Below, in pieces: positions 1 to 6,381 of a DNA stretch of 64,000 bases (within the stretch, counting starts at the first letter, position 1; every line of letters begins with the position of its first letter). This DNA is from Pandoraea nosoerga (GTDB taxonomy: Bacteria > Pseudomonadota > Gammaproteobacteria > Burkholderiales > Burkholderiaceae), in contig NZ_CABPSC010000006.1 of the NCBI RefSeq assembly GCF_902459585.1, forward strand, positions 1 to 64,000, written 5' to 3'. Made by a program: the position numbers and the translations under genes. The notes under the pieces were generated by a model, which was not told the DNA's origin, ran no database searches, and saw only the letters and a list, made by a program, of their open reading frames with translations.

Positions 1-174
1 GACGGCAAGGCCTCGGCCGCGGGCGTCGCGCCGGCGCAGGGAGCGGCGGGCGGGGCCGGCGGCTCCGCGCCGAAAGCGCCGAATGCCCCGCAGCGCCAGC
101 CCGCCGTGAGCCCGACCGTCGCCGACGAAGCCCGCCATCGCGCCGCCATCCGCGCGCAAGGAGGAACGCCATGA
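1..174 (+). CDS. mrdA: C-terminal end of an upstream protein, probably penicillin-binding protein 2 (partial)
   Basis: An open frame enters from the left edge and stops at 172-174, giving 57 residues rich in Ala, Gly and Pro with no catalytic motif. The stop overlaps the ATGATG start of rodA. In Burkholderiaceae rodA follows mrdA (PBP2, the transpeptidase partner of RodA in elongation), and PBP2 there often ends in a disordered Pro/Ala-rich tail. The identity rests on context and tail composition only, because the catalytic domain lies outside the window. Confidence 0.55.
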   Translation, partial: DGKASAAGVAPAQGAAGGAGGSAPKAPNAPQRQPAVSPTVADEARHRAAIRAQGGTP

Positions 175-1322
175 TGGCGCTCGACAAACATACGTGGAAA
201 GAGCAGGTCAAGCGCCTGTTCGTCGCCTTCGACAAACCGCTCGCGCTGATCGTCTTCCTGCTGCTGTGCGTGGGTCTGGTCACGCTCTACAGCGCCAGCA
301 TCGACGTGCCGGGCCGCGTGGAAGACCAGATCCGCAACATCGTGCTCACGTTCATGCTGATGTGGGTGCTCGCCATGCTGCCCACGCAGACGCTCATGAA
401 GTTTGCGGTGCCGCTCTACACGGCCGGTGTCGCGCTGCTCGTCGCGGTCGCGATGTTCGGCCTGACGAAGAAGGGCGCGAAGCGCTGGCTGAACGTCGGC
501 ATGGTGATCCAGCCGTCCGAGATCATGAAGATTGCCATGCCGCTGATGCTTGCGTGGTACTTCCAGAAGCGCGAGGGCAATATCCGCTGGTACGACTATC
601 TCGCGGCGCTCGCGCTGCTCGGCGTGCCCGTCGGGCTGATCGCCAAGCAGCCCGACCTCGGCACCGGCTTGCTGGTGGCCGCGGCCGGCCTGTACGTGAT
701 CTATCTGGCGGGGCTGTCTTGGAAGCTGATCCTGCCGGTGCTCATTGCCGGCGTGCTCGGCATCGGCACGATCCTCGCGCTCGAGGACAGGATCTGTCAG
801 CCGGACGTCGAATGGCACATCCTGCACGACTATCAGAAGCACCGCGTGTGCACGCTGCTCGACCCGACTTCGGACCCGCTGGGCAAGGGTTTCCACACGA
901 TCCAGTCGGTGATCGCGATCGGCTCGGGCGGCACCATGGGCAAGGGCTGGCTCAAGGGCACACAGGCGCACCTCGAATTCATTCCGGAAAAGCACACCGA
1001 CTTCATCTTCGCGGTCTTCGCCGAAGAATTCGGGCTGGTTGGCGAGGGCGTGCTGCTCGTGCTGTATCTGCTGCTCGTGGCGCGCGGGCTGATGATCGCG
1101 GCAAGCGGCGCGACGCTGTTCGGACGGCTGCTCGCGGGCGCTGTCACCATGATTTTCTTCACCTACGCCTTCGTGAACATGGGCATGGTCAGCGGCATCC
1201 TGCCGGTGGTCGGCGTGCCGCTGCCGTTCATGAGCTACGGCGGCACGGCGCTCGTGACGCTCGGCCTCGGCGTTGGCATTCTGATGAGCGTGGCACGCGA
1301 GAAGCGGCTCATGCAGAGCTAG
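171..1322 (+). CDS. rodA: RodA, peptidoglycan glycosyltransferase of the elongasome
   Basis: This 383-residue inner-membrane protein of the SEDS family (RodA/FtsW/SpoVE) has about ten hydrophobic segments. SEDS proteins polymerise lipid II into glycan strands together with PBP2 during side-wall growth. Recognisable family motifs are KRWLNVG and QPSEIMK in the first half, the loop KQPDLGTG, the late IPEKHTDFIFAVFAEEFG segment, and a C-terminal PLPFMSYGG. The start is one of two adjacent ATGs (171 or 174) behind AAGGAGG. It overlaps the preceding stop, so translation is probably coupled to mrdA. Confidence 0.96.
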   Translation: MMALDKHTWKEQVKRLFVAFDKPLALIVFLLLCVGLVTLYSASIDVPGRVEDQIRNIVLTFMLMWVLAMLPTQTLMKFAVPLYTAGVALLVAVAMFGLTKKGAKRWLNVGMVIQPSEIMKIAMPLMLAWYFQKREGNIRWYDYLAALALLGVPVGLIAKQPDLGTGLLVAAAGLYVIYLAGLSWKLILPVLIAGVLGIGTILALEDRICQPDVEWHILHDYQKHRVCTLLDPTSDPLGKGFHTIQSVIAIGSGGTMGKGWLKGTQAHLEFIPEKHTDFIFAVFAEEFGLVGEGVLLVLYLLLVARGLMIAASGATLFGRLLAGAVTMIFFTYAFVNMGMVSGILPVVGVPLPFMSYGGTALVTLGLGVGILMSVAREKRLMQS

Positions 1323-1361
1323 CGGCCCCTGTCATTCGAGTATCGTTCGGGTATCGTTCCG

Positions 1362-2084
1362 CTACCGTCCGGCTGGCGCGGACGCCGCTGCCGGCGGCAA
1401 GGCACGCTCGCGATTCATTGCTTCGAGCTTTCCCTGAGCGGCCACGTCACCCTGCGCGGCCGCTTTTTCATACCAGCGCCGTGCACGCTGCGGGTCCGGC
1501 GTGACCACACCATAGCCGCGCTCGTAATAGCTCGCCACGATGTACTGCGACGGCAGGTCGCCGCCCTGCGCGGCTTTCTCGTACCAGCCGAAGGCGATCC
1601 TGTAGTCGCGCGGTACGCCGCGTCCGATGAAGTACTCGTTGGCGATGGCCGCCTGCGCCTGCACGTGCCCCTGCTTCGCTGCCTTTTCGTACCAGCGATT
1701 GGCCTGCGAAATCGACTTGTCGACGACATAGCCGTCGTCGAACATCTTGCCGTAGACGTATTGCGCCTGCGACATGCCGGCGTTGGCCGCGCGCTCGAGC
1801 CATTGCACGGCGCCGCGCGGATCGGGGGCGACGCCCTCTCCATTGAGCAGCATCATGGCGTAGTCGAACTGCGCCAGCCGGTTGCCCTGCTCGGCGGCGC
1901 GGCGGAATTCGTCGAGCGCCTGCGTCTGCTGGCCGGCCTCGTAGTGATGCACGGCCTCGTCGGTGAGGGCCTGGGCCGGCGCCGGCGCGGCGGCGAGGGC
2001 GCACGGTGTGGGCTGGCACGCCACGCTCACGAGCGTGACGGCCGATCCGGCCATGAGCCGGCGCACGGCGAAAGGCATCGACAT
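1362..2084 (-). CDS. Sel1-repeat (TPR-like) exported protein
   Basis: The product has about 240 residues, with an N-terminal hydrophobic segment and then at least four Sel1-like repeats of about 36 residues. Typical repeat phrases are AEQGNRLAQFDYAMMLL, WLERAANAGMSQAQYVYG, WYEKAAKQGHVQAQAAIA and WYEKAAAQGDVAAQGKLE. Sel1 repeats form alpha-solenoids that mediate protein contacts. I chose the ATG at 2084 because GGAGG lies six bases upstream; a longer frame to 2159 has no such signal. Cys23 follows the signal region with a weak lipobox (SVAC), so a lipoprotein or an ordinary Sec-exported protein are both possible. The partner is unknown. Confidence 0.85.
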   Translation of the reverse strand: MSMPFAVRRLMAGSAVTLVSVACQPTPCALAAAPAPAQALTDEAVHHYEAGQQTQALDEFRRAAEQGNRLAQFDYAMMLLNGEGVAPDPRGAVQWLERAANAGMSQAQYVYGKMFDDGYVVDKSISQANRWYEKAAKQGHVQAQAAIANEYFIGRGVPRDYRIAFGWYEKAAQGGDLPSQYIVASYYERGYGVVTPDPQRARRWYEKAAAQGDVAAQGKLEAMNRERALPPAAASAPAGR

Positions 2085-2161
2085 GGCGCACCTCCGAAGC
2101 GAGCACTCGCGTATTGTGCGCCAAACGGGAAATGCCTGCGGTCCGGCCGTCTGCGGCAACG

Positions 2162-2187
2162 AAAAACCCCGGCGCGCGGCCGGGGTC
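2162..2187 (-). terminator. Rho-independent terminator after the DsrE-like gene
   Basis: On the minus strand the hairpin CCCCGGCC-gcgc-GGCCGGGG-type stem is followed directly by TTTTT. It lies 25 bases beyond the stop of the DsrE-like gene. Confidence 0.85.
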
Positions 2188-2211
2188 TGGCGGTGCTCGC
2201 ATCGAACGGGC

Positions 2212-2634
2212 TTACGGCTTGATGTACGCGTAGCCCTTTTGCTGCAAGCGCGTGAGTTCGACCACGCCGGACGGTGTGAAATCGGCGTCGAGCACGAATT
2301 GATCCTTCTTGAAGTTGCGCTGCTTGAGCGTGATCTCGCACACCTCGAACTTGACGCCGCGCGCGTGCAGCGCCGAGATCAGCGGTCCTACCGTTGCGGC
2401 GTCCTTGTAGTTCTCCATCAGGAAATCGACGCCCTGCGAATGGGCGACGACCACGATGTCGCTGTCGGGCACGGTGTCGAGCTGATTGCGGATGTTGCGC
2501 AGCGCGGCAAGCGCCTGATGCTCGGCATCGTTGATGTGATACACGACCTGGTCGCGCGCGAACGCGGACGTGGCGGGCAGTGCAAAAGCGGAGAACAGGA
2601 ATGCGGTCAACAGGCCGCGTAGCAGCATCTTCAT
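2212..2634 (-). CDS. Periplasmic DsrE/DsrF-like family protein
   Basis: This 140-residue protein has a clear Sec signal peptide (hydrophobic residues about 4-20, cleavage near SAFA-RD). The mature part matches the DsrE-like fold: VVYHINDAEHQALAALRNI, a central IVVVAHSQGVDFL strand-turn, and a single conserved Cys99 in the VKFEVCEITL strand. The family relates to sulfur-carrier proteins, and the periplasmic branch is usually uncharacterised. It has its own terminator and is probably monocistronic. Whether Cys99 carries sulfur here cannot be judged from sequence. Confidence 0.85.
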   Translation of the reverse strand: MKMLLRGLLTAFLFSAFALPATSAFARDQVVYHINDAEHQALAALRNIRNQLDTVPDSDIVVVAHSQGVDFLMENYKDAATVGPLISALHARGVKFEVCEITLKQRNFKKDQFVLDADFTPSGVVELTRLQQKGYAYIKP

Positions 2635-2705
2635 GTGAGGAGTCCCCTGTTAGTTGCGTTGTGCAGTCCGCATCATAGCGCGCCAGAGACGCAAATGCCC
2701 CGGCG

Positions 2706-3164
2706 TCAGGTCTCGCCCGACAAGCCGTCGACGCCCGGCGGCAGATAGATCGGTGGCGCCTCGTGCATCTCGCCCGGCGAATCCTGCGAACTCCGCGAAT
2801 AGGGCGGCGGCGGACTCGCGGGCAGATACGGAGCGCGCGTCCCTGGCGGCGAATACGGGGGCGGCGGGTCGTCGGCGCCCGGTGACGACGACGGCGCAAC
2901 GCCGAGCAGCGGGCTTCGGGACTTCGACTCGGCGAGCGGCCGCACCGCACGCAGATCGTCCCCGAACGCTTCGCGCGCGGCGCCCGACGGGCCTGCCCGC
3001 GATGCGCAAGATGCCCCCACTGCGCGGCCGGCAGGGGGGCCGTTCGCGACGCCCTCGAGCATGGGCAGGGCTTCGTGCGAACCCACGCGGTGAATTCGGG
3101 TGATGCGAACGTGTGTCGAATCGTCGAGCGCGACAATGCCGTTGGACGCTGAAATTCGTGTCAT
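2706..3164 (-). CDS. Small proline-rich protein with two PPPPY motifs, function unknown
   Basis: The frame encodes 152 residues. ATG at 3164 follows GGAGGGG closely, which fixes the start; an earlier ATG at 3218 would lie inside a terminator. Residues 1-40 look ordered (MTRISASNGIVALDDSTHVR then ITRIHRVGSHEALPMLEGV). The rest is rich in Pro, Ser, Gly and Ala and probably disordered, with PPPPY twice about 20 residues apart and a PPIYLPPG near the end. I do not recognise a family. There is no signal peptide or membrane segment. A terminator separates it from queD, so it is a separate unit. Confidence 0.6.
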   Translation of the reverse strand: MTRISASNGIVALDDSTHVRITRIHRVGSHEALPMLEGVANGPPAGRAVGASCASRAGPSGAAREAFGDDLRAVRPLAESKSRSPLLGVAPSSSPGADDPPPPYSPPGTRAPYLPASPPPPYSRSSQDSPGEMHEAPPIYLPPGVDGLSGET

Positions 3165-3180
3165 ACCCCCTCCGAAAATG

Positions 3181-3213
3181 AAAAACCCGCCAAAACGCCG
3201 GGTCTGGCGGGTT
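3181..3213 (-). terminator. Rho-independent terminator of the que operon
   Basis: The minus strand reads AACCCGCCA, a 12-base loop, TGGCGGGTT, then TTT. It lies between queD and the start of the proline-rich gene. Confidence 0.8.
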
Positions 3214-3364
3214 GCCACTTTCGGTCATCGGCCCGACGCAGGGCGTCGACTTCAGGTGCGAAGTATCGAAATCGGGCGGTTCTGGGCTCGCTCCCAGCAA
3301 GAGGCGGCCGGCGTGGCGCGGCCGAGCGGTCGTTGCACCGGCGGCCGGCCTGGCCGGCACCGCA

Positions 3365-3808
3365 TCAGGCCGTGACTTCGGCCCAGCAGTTGGGGGTCTC
3401 GTACAGACGCAGGCGCACGAGTCGCAGATCGCGGCCATAGTGCGCGTCGAACACGCCGCTCAGCTTTTCGAATGCCGCGGCGGCCAGATTCTCGACGGTC
3501 GGCACGCGATCGAACACCACCGTCTTGTGGTCCGGCATCGTCTCGAGGAACGTGCGCACGGCCGTGTCGCCTTCATAGACGAGAAACGCGTGGTCCCACA
3601 CCGACACGAGATGCTCGTTGGCAAGCGCCTTCACGTCGGCGAAGTCCATCACCATGCCGTTGTCCGACGCGCCGCTCTCACGGCTCACCTCGCCGGCGAG
3701 CGTAATTTCCAGCACATAGCGATGCCCGTGCAGATTGCGGCACTGGCTTCGGTGATCGGGTATGCGGTGGCCCGCGTCGAATTCGAGTTTCCGGGTAATC
3801 GTAATCAC
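3365..3808 (-). CDS. queD: 6-carboxy-5,6,7,8-tetrahydropterin synthase
   Basis: QueD converts dihydroneopterin triphosphate to 6-carboxytetrahydropterin, the second step to queuosine and other 7-deazaguanines. The 147-residue protein has the Zn ligands of the PTPS fold (H14 in FDAGHRIP, H27 and H29 in NLHGHRY) and the catalytic Cys23 just before them. The C-terminal part contains LRLYETPNCWAEV, typical of QueD. It is the last gene of queC-queE-queD, nine bases after queE, and a terminator follows. Confidence 0.96.
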   Translation of the reverse strand: MITITRKLEFDAGHRIPDHRSQCRNLHGHRYVLEITLAGEVSRESGASDNGMVMDFADVKALANEHLVSVWDHAFLVYEGDTAVRTFLETMPDHKTVVFDRVPTVENLAAAAFEKLSGVFDAHYGRDLRLVRLRLYETPNCWAEVTA

Positions 3809-3817
3809 GGCAACGGC

Positions 3818-4453
3818 TCAGGGAATGTTCAGGTATTTGTGCGTTTGCATCGACAGCGACCAGCGCGGATGCGCCTTGCAATAGTCGATGGCCAGCTTCG
3901 TGTTGATGTCGCGCAGCGGACCGTCCATCGGCTGCAGATAGAAATGCGAGAAGTCGAGCGTCTCGTACTCGGCCAGACGTTGACGATCCTGCGGCACCAC
4001 GACCTTGAGTTCGTCGCCACGCGTGACGATGAGCGGCGCGTCGGCCTTCGGGCTCACGCACACCCAGTCGATGCCGTCGGGCACGGCCTGCGTGCCGTTC
4101 GTCTCCACGGCGATACGGAAGCCCTCGGCGTGAAGCGCGTCGATGAGCGGCGTGTCGAGCTGCAGCAGCGGCTCGCCTCCCGTGCACACGACGAAGCGAT
4201 TGGCACGGTCGTCGGCGGGCCACAGCGCCACGATCCGGGCCACGAGATCGGCCGGCGAGCGGAATTTGCCGCCGTTCTCGCCGTCGGTGCCGACGAAGTC
4301 CGTATCGCAGAACTGGCAGACGGCCTCGGCACGGTCCTCCTCACGCCCGGTCCACAGGTTGCAGCCTGCAAACCGGCAGAACACCGCCGGGCGTCCGGCG
4401 TTAGCGCCCTCGCCCTGCAAGGTGTAGAAGATTTCCTTTACCGTGTACGTCAT
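3818..4453 (-). CDS. queE: 7-carboxy-7-deazaguanine synthase (radical SAM)
   Basis: QueE converts 6-carboxytetrahydropterin to 7-carboxy-7-deazaguanine using S-adenosylmethionine and a 4Fe-4S cluster. The 211-residue protein begins TVKEIFYTLQGEGANAGRP, the substrate and SAM entry motif. The cluster cysteines are C31, C46 and C49 in a C-X14-C-X2-C arrangement, the expanded form described for Burkholderia multivorans QueE rather than CX3CX2C. FCDTDFVGT and VCTGGEPLLQ follow. The frame extends upstream to 4657, but homology starts at ATG 4453, 22 bases after queC. Confidence 0.96.
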   Translation of the reverse strand: MTYTVKEIFYTLQGEGANAGRPAVFCRFAGCNLWTGREEDRAEAVCQFCDTDFVGTDGENGGKFRSPADLVARIVALWPADDRANRFVVCTGGEPLLQLDTPLIDALHAEGFRIAVETNGTQAVPDGIDWVCVSPKADAPLIVTRGDELKVVVPQDRQRLAEYETLDFSHFYLQPMDGPLRDINTKLAIDYCKAHPRWSLSMQTHKYLNIP

Positions 4454-4475
4454 GATGGTCTCGATTCTCGAAGGG

Positions 4476-5207
4476 TCAGGCCGCGCCGCGATCCTGGCCG
4501 CCGGCGCGCGCACGCCACTGCTCGTAGCCGCGCTGGCGCAACTGGCACGCCGGGCATTCGCCGCAGCCGTAGCCCCACGGATGCAGCACGCTGCGCTCGC
4601 CCAGATAGCAGGTATGCGTGTCTTCACGCACGGTCTCGACGAGCGTGTCGCCGCCAAGATCCTGCGCCATCTGCCATGTGTCGGCCTTGTCGGTCCACAT
4701 GAGCGGCGTCTCGATGATGAAGCGCTGGTCCATGCCGAGGTTGAGGGCCACCTGCAGGGCCTTCATCGTGTCGTCGCGGCAGTCGGGATAGCCCGAAAAA
4801 TCCGTCTCGCACATGCCGCCCACGAGCACGCGCAGCCCGCGCCGATAGGCAATGGTCGCACCGATCGTCAGAAACAGCAGGTTCCGGCCCGGTACGAAGG
4901 TATTCGGCAGGTTGTTTGCCGCCATCGCGATGGTCGTCTCGCGCGTGAGCGACGTCTCGCTGATCTGCCCCAGGATCGACAGGTCGATCATGTGGTCGTC
5001 ACCCAGACGCGGCGCCCATTGCGCGAAGCGCTGGCGCAGCTTGGCGAGCACGTCGGTGCGGCACTCCAGCTCCACGCTGTGGCGCTGGCCGTAGTCGAAG
5101 CCCAGCGTCTCCACGCGCGCGTAGCGCGAGAGCGCCCACGCGAGGCAGGTAGTCGAATCCTGTCCGCCGGAGAACAGAACGAGAGCGGAATCGGTGCTTG
5201 TCGTCAT
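4476..5207 (-). CDS. queC: 7-cyano-7-deazaguanine synthase
   Basis: QueC uses ATP and ammonia to turn 7-carboxy-7-deazaguanine into preQ0. The 243-residue protein carries the PP-loop SGGQDSTTC near the N-terminus, [12 protein letters not shown], and [10 protein letters not shown]. The C-terminal Zn site uses cysteines within [11 protein letters not shown] (C215, C218, C221) with an upstream Cys200. It leads the queC-queE-queD operon. I looked for a preQ1 riboswitch in the 200 bases upstream and saw no convincing one. Confidence 0.96.
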   Translation of the reverse strand: MTTSTDSALVLFSGGQDSTTCLAWALSRYARVETLGFDYGQRHSVELECRTDVLAKLRQRFAQWAPRLGDDHMIDLSILGQISETSLTRETTIAMAANNLPNTFVPGRNLLFLTIGATIAYRRGLRVLVGGMCETDFSGYPDCRDDTMKALQVALNLGMDQRFIIETPLMWTDKADTWQMAQDLGGDTLVETVREDTHTCYLGERSVLHPWGYGCGECPACQLRQRGYEQWRARAGGQDRGAA

Positions 5208-5387
5208 GATCGTGCGCTAGCAGTATCGCCCTCGCCGTCGGGGCGACGGGGGCCGGGCACGCGCGTGTGGTTGCCGCCGGGCAACCTGCGTGCGGGATAA
5301 CTCACGCGATTTTGAACCGCGATGTGTCCGGGCGCCATCGCCGGGACGTGATACCCACCATCGGGCAGCGCGTTCAGGGTCAAACGC

Positions 5388-5418
5388 AAAAAGGGCTTGC
5401 GAGATGCGCAAGCCCTTC
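5388..5418 (-). terminator. Rho-independent terminator after tRNA-Phe
   Basis: The minus strand reads AAGGGCTTGCG, a short loop, CGCAAGCCCTT and then TTT. It starts a few bases beyond the CCA end of tRNA-Phe. Confidence 0.85.
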
Positions 5419-5423
5419 GAATT

Positions 5424-5499
5424 TGGTGGCCTGGGTCGGAATCGAACCAACGACACGCGGATTTTCAATCCGCTGCTCTACCAACTGAGCTACCGGGCC
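5424..5499 (-). tRNA. tRNA-Phe (anticodon GAA)
   Basis: The 76-base cloverleaf has the D-arm GCTCAGTTGGTAGAGC, the anticodon stem GCGGA/TCCGC around loop TTGAAAA (anticodon GAA), the T-loop TTCGATT, discriminator A73 and an encoded CCA. The acceptor stem is GGCCCGG against CCAGGCC, which leaves a C5-A68 mismatch. All other pairs are normal apart from one T-G pair in the T-stem. A terminator follows, so it is probably a single-gene unit. Confidence 0.95.
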
Positions 5500-5640
5500 A
5501 AGAGAGAAGCGATTATAGAGACTGAATGCGCTTTGCGCAAGCTTTTTGTCGAAAAAACCTGCTGGAAACCGGCGGCGCGAGGCGCGCGGCCGCATCGGCG
5601 CGTGGGCGCGGCGACGTGCGTCCCTTCGCGGCCATCGCCG

Positions 5641-6381
5641 TCAGGTCTTGCTCTTGGACAGCTCCACGCCGAGTTGCTTGAGCTTGCGATACAGGTGCGT
5701 GCGCTCCAACCCGGTCTTCTCGGCCACACGCGTCATGCTGCCGTGCTCCTTGGCCAGATGGTAGGCGAAGTAGGCGCGCTCGAAGGCGTCGCGGGCCTCG
5801 CGCAGCGGCACGTCGAACGAGATGTCCGACGACACGCCCACGGCCGCGGCGGCCGCGCCGCCCTCGTTGTCGTGCGCGCCGAGCGAGGCGTGGTGGCTCG
5901 CCGAGCCGTTCAGGCCTGCGCCCGCGTGACGCGACTCGCTCTCGCCGAAGACGCCCGCTTCGAGCGCTTCATCGCCCGCATCGAACGCGCTCGGGGCGCC
6001 GCCCGACGCATCGCGTTTGCCGCGCGCCAACCCCTGCTCGACCGCCTGCAGCAGCTTCTGCAGCGCAATGGGCTTCTCGAGAAAGTTGAGCGCGCCGATC
6101 TTGGTCGCCTCAACGGCGGTGTCGATCGTGGCGTGGCCCGACATCATGATCACGGGCATGGTCAGCAACTGCTGCGCCGCCCACTCCTTGAGCAAGGTCA
6201 CGCCATCGGTATCGGGCATCCAGATATCGAGCAGCACGAGGTCGGGCGTGTTGGTGGCGCGATAGGCACGCGCTTCCTGCGCGTTCTCCGCCACCTCCAC
6301 GACATGCCCCTCGTCGCTCAGAATCTCCGAGAGCAGCTCCCGGATCCCCATTTCGTCGTCCACCACCAAAATGGTTGCCAT
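5641..6381 (-). CDS. ntrX: NtrX-like response regulator lacking the sigma-54 ATPase domain
   Basis: The 246-residue protein has a receiver domain (residues about 1-125) with acidic residues D8/D9, phospho-acceptor D52 in VLLDIWMPD and the conserved Lys in FLEKP. An Ala/Gly/Ser-rich linker of about 60 residues follows, then a Fis-type helix-turn-helix at the C-terminus (MTRVAEKTGLERTHLYRKLK). Receiver and HTH resemble NtrX, but the roughly 230-residue AAA+ domain that contacts sigma-54 is absent, so it cannot act as an enhancer-type activator. The ATG abuts the ntrY stop exactly, and NtrY is the expected kinase. The symbol is by context and homology. Confidence 0.85.
   Translation of the reverse strand: MATILVVDDEMGIRELLSEILSDEGHVVEVAENAQEARAYRATNTPDLVLLDIWMPDTDGVTLLKEWAAQQLLTMPVIMMSGHATIDTAVEATKIGALNFLEKPIALQKLLQAVEQGLARGKRDASGGAPSAFDAGDEALEAGVFGESESRHAGAGLNGSASHHASLGAHDNEGGAAAAAVGVSSDISFDVPLREARDAFERAYFAYHLAKEHGSMTRVAEKTGLERTHLYRKLKQLGVELSKSKT

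Noticed and set aside
5208-5423. Possible preQ1 riboswitch upstream of queC
   Set aside because: I found no conserved aptamer core or pseudoknot pattern; only the tRNA terminator and GC-rich sequence are visible.
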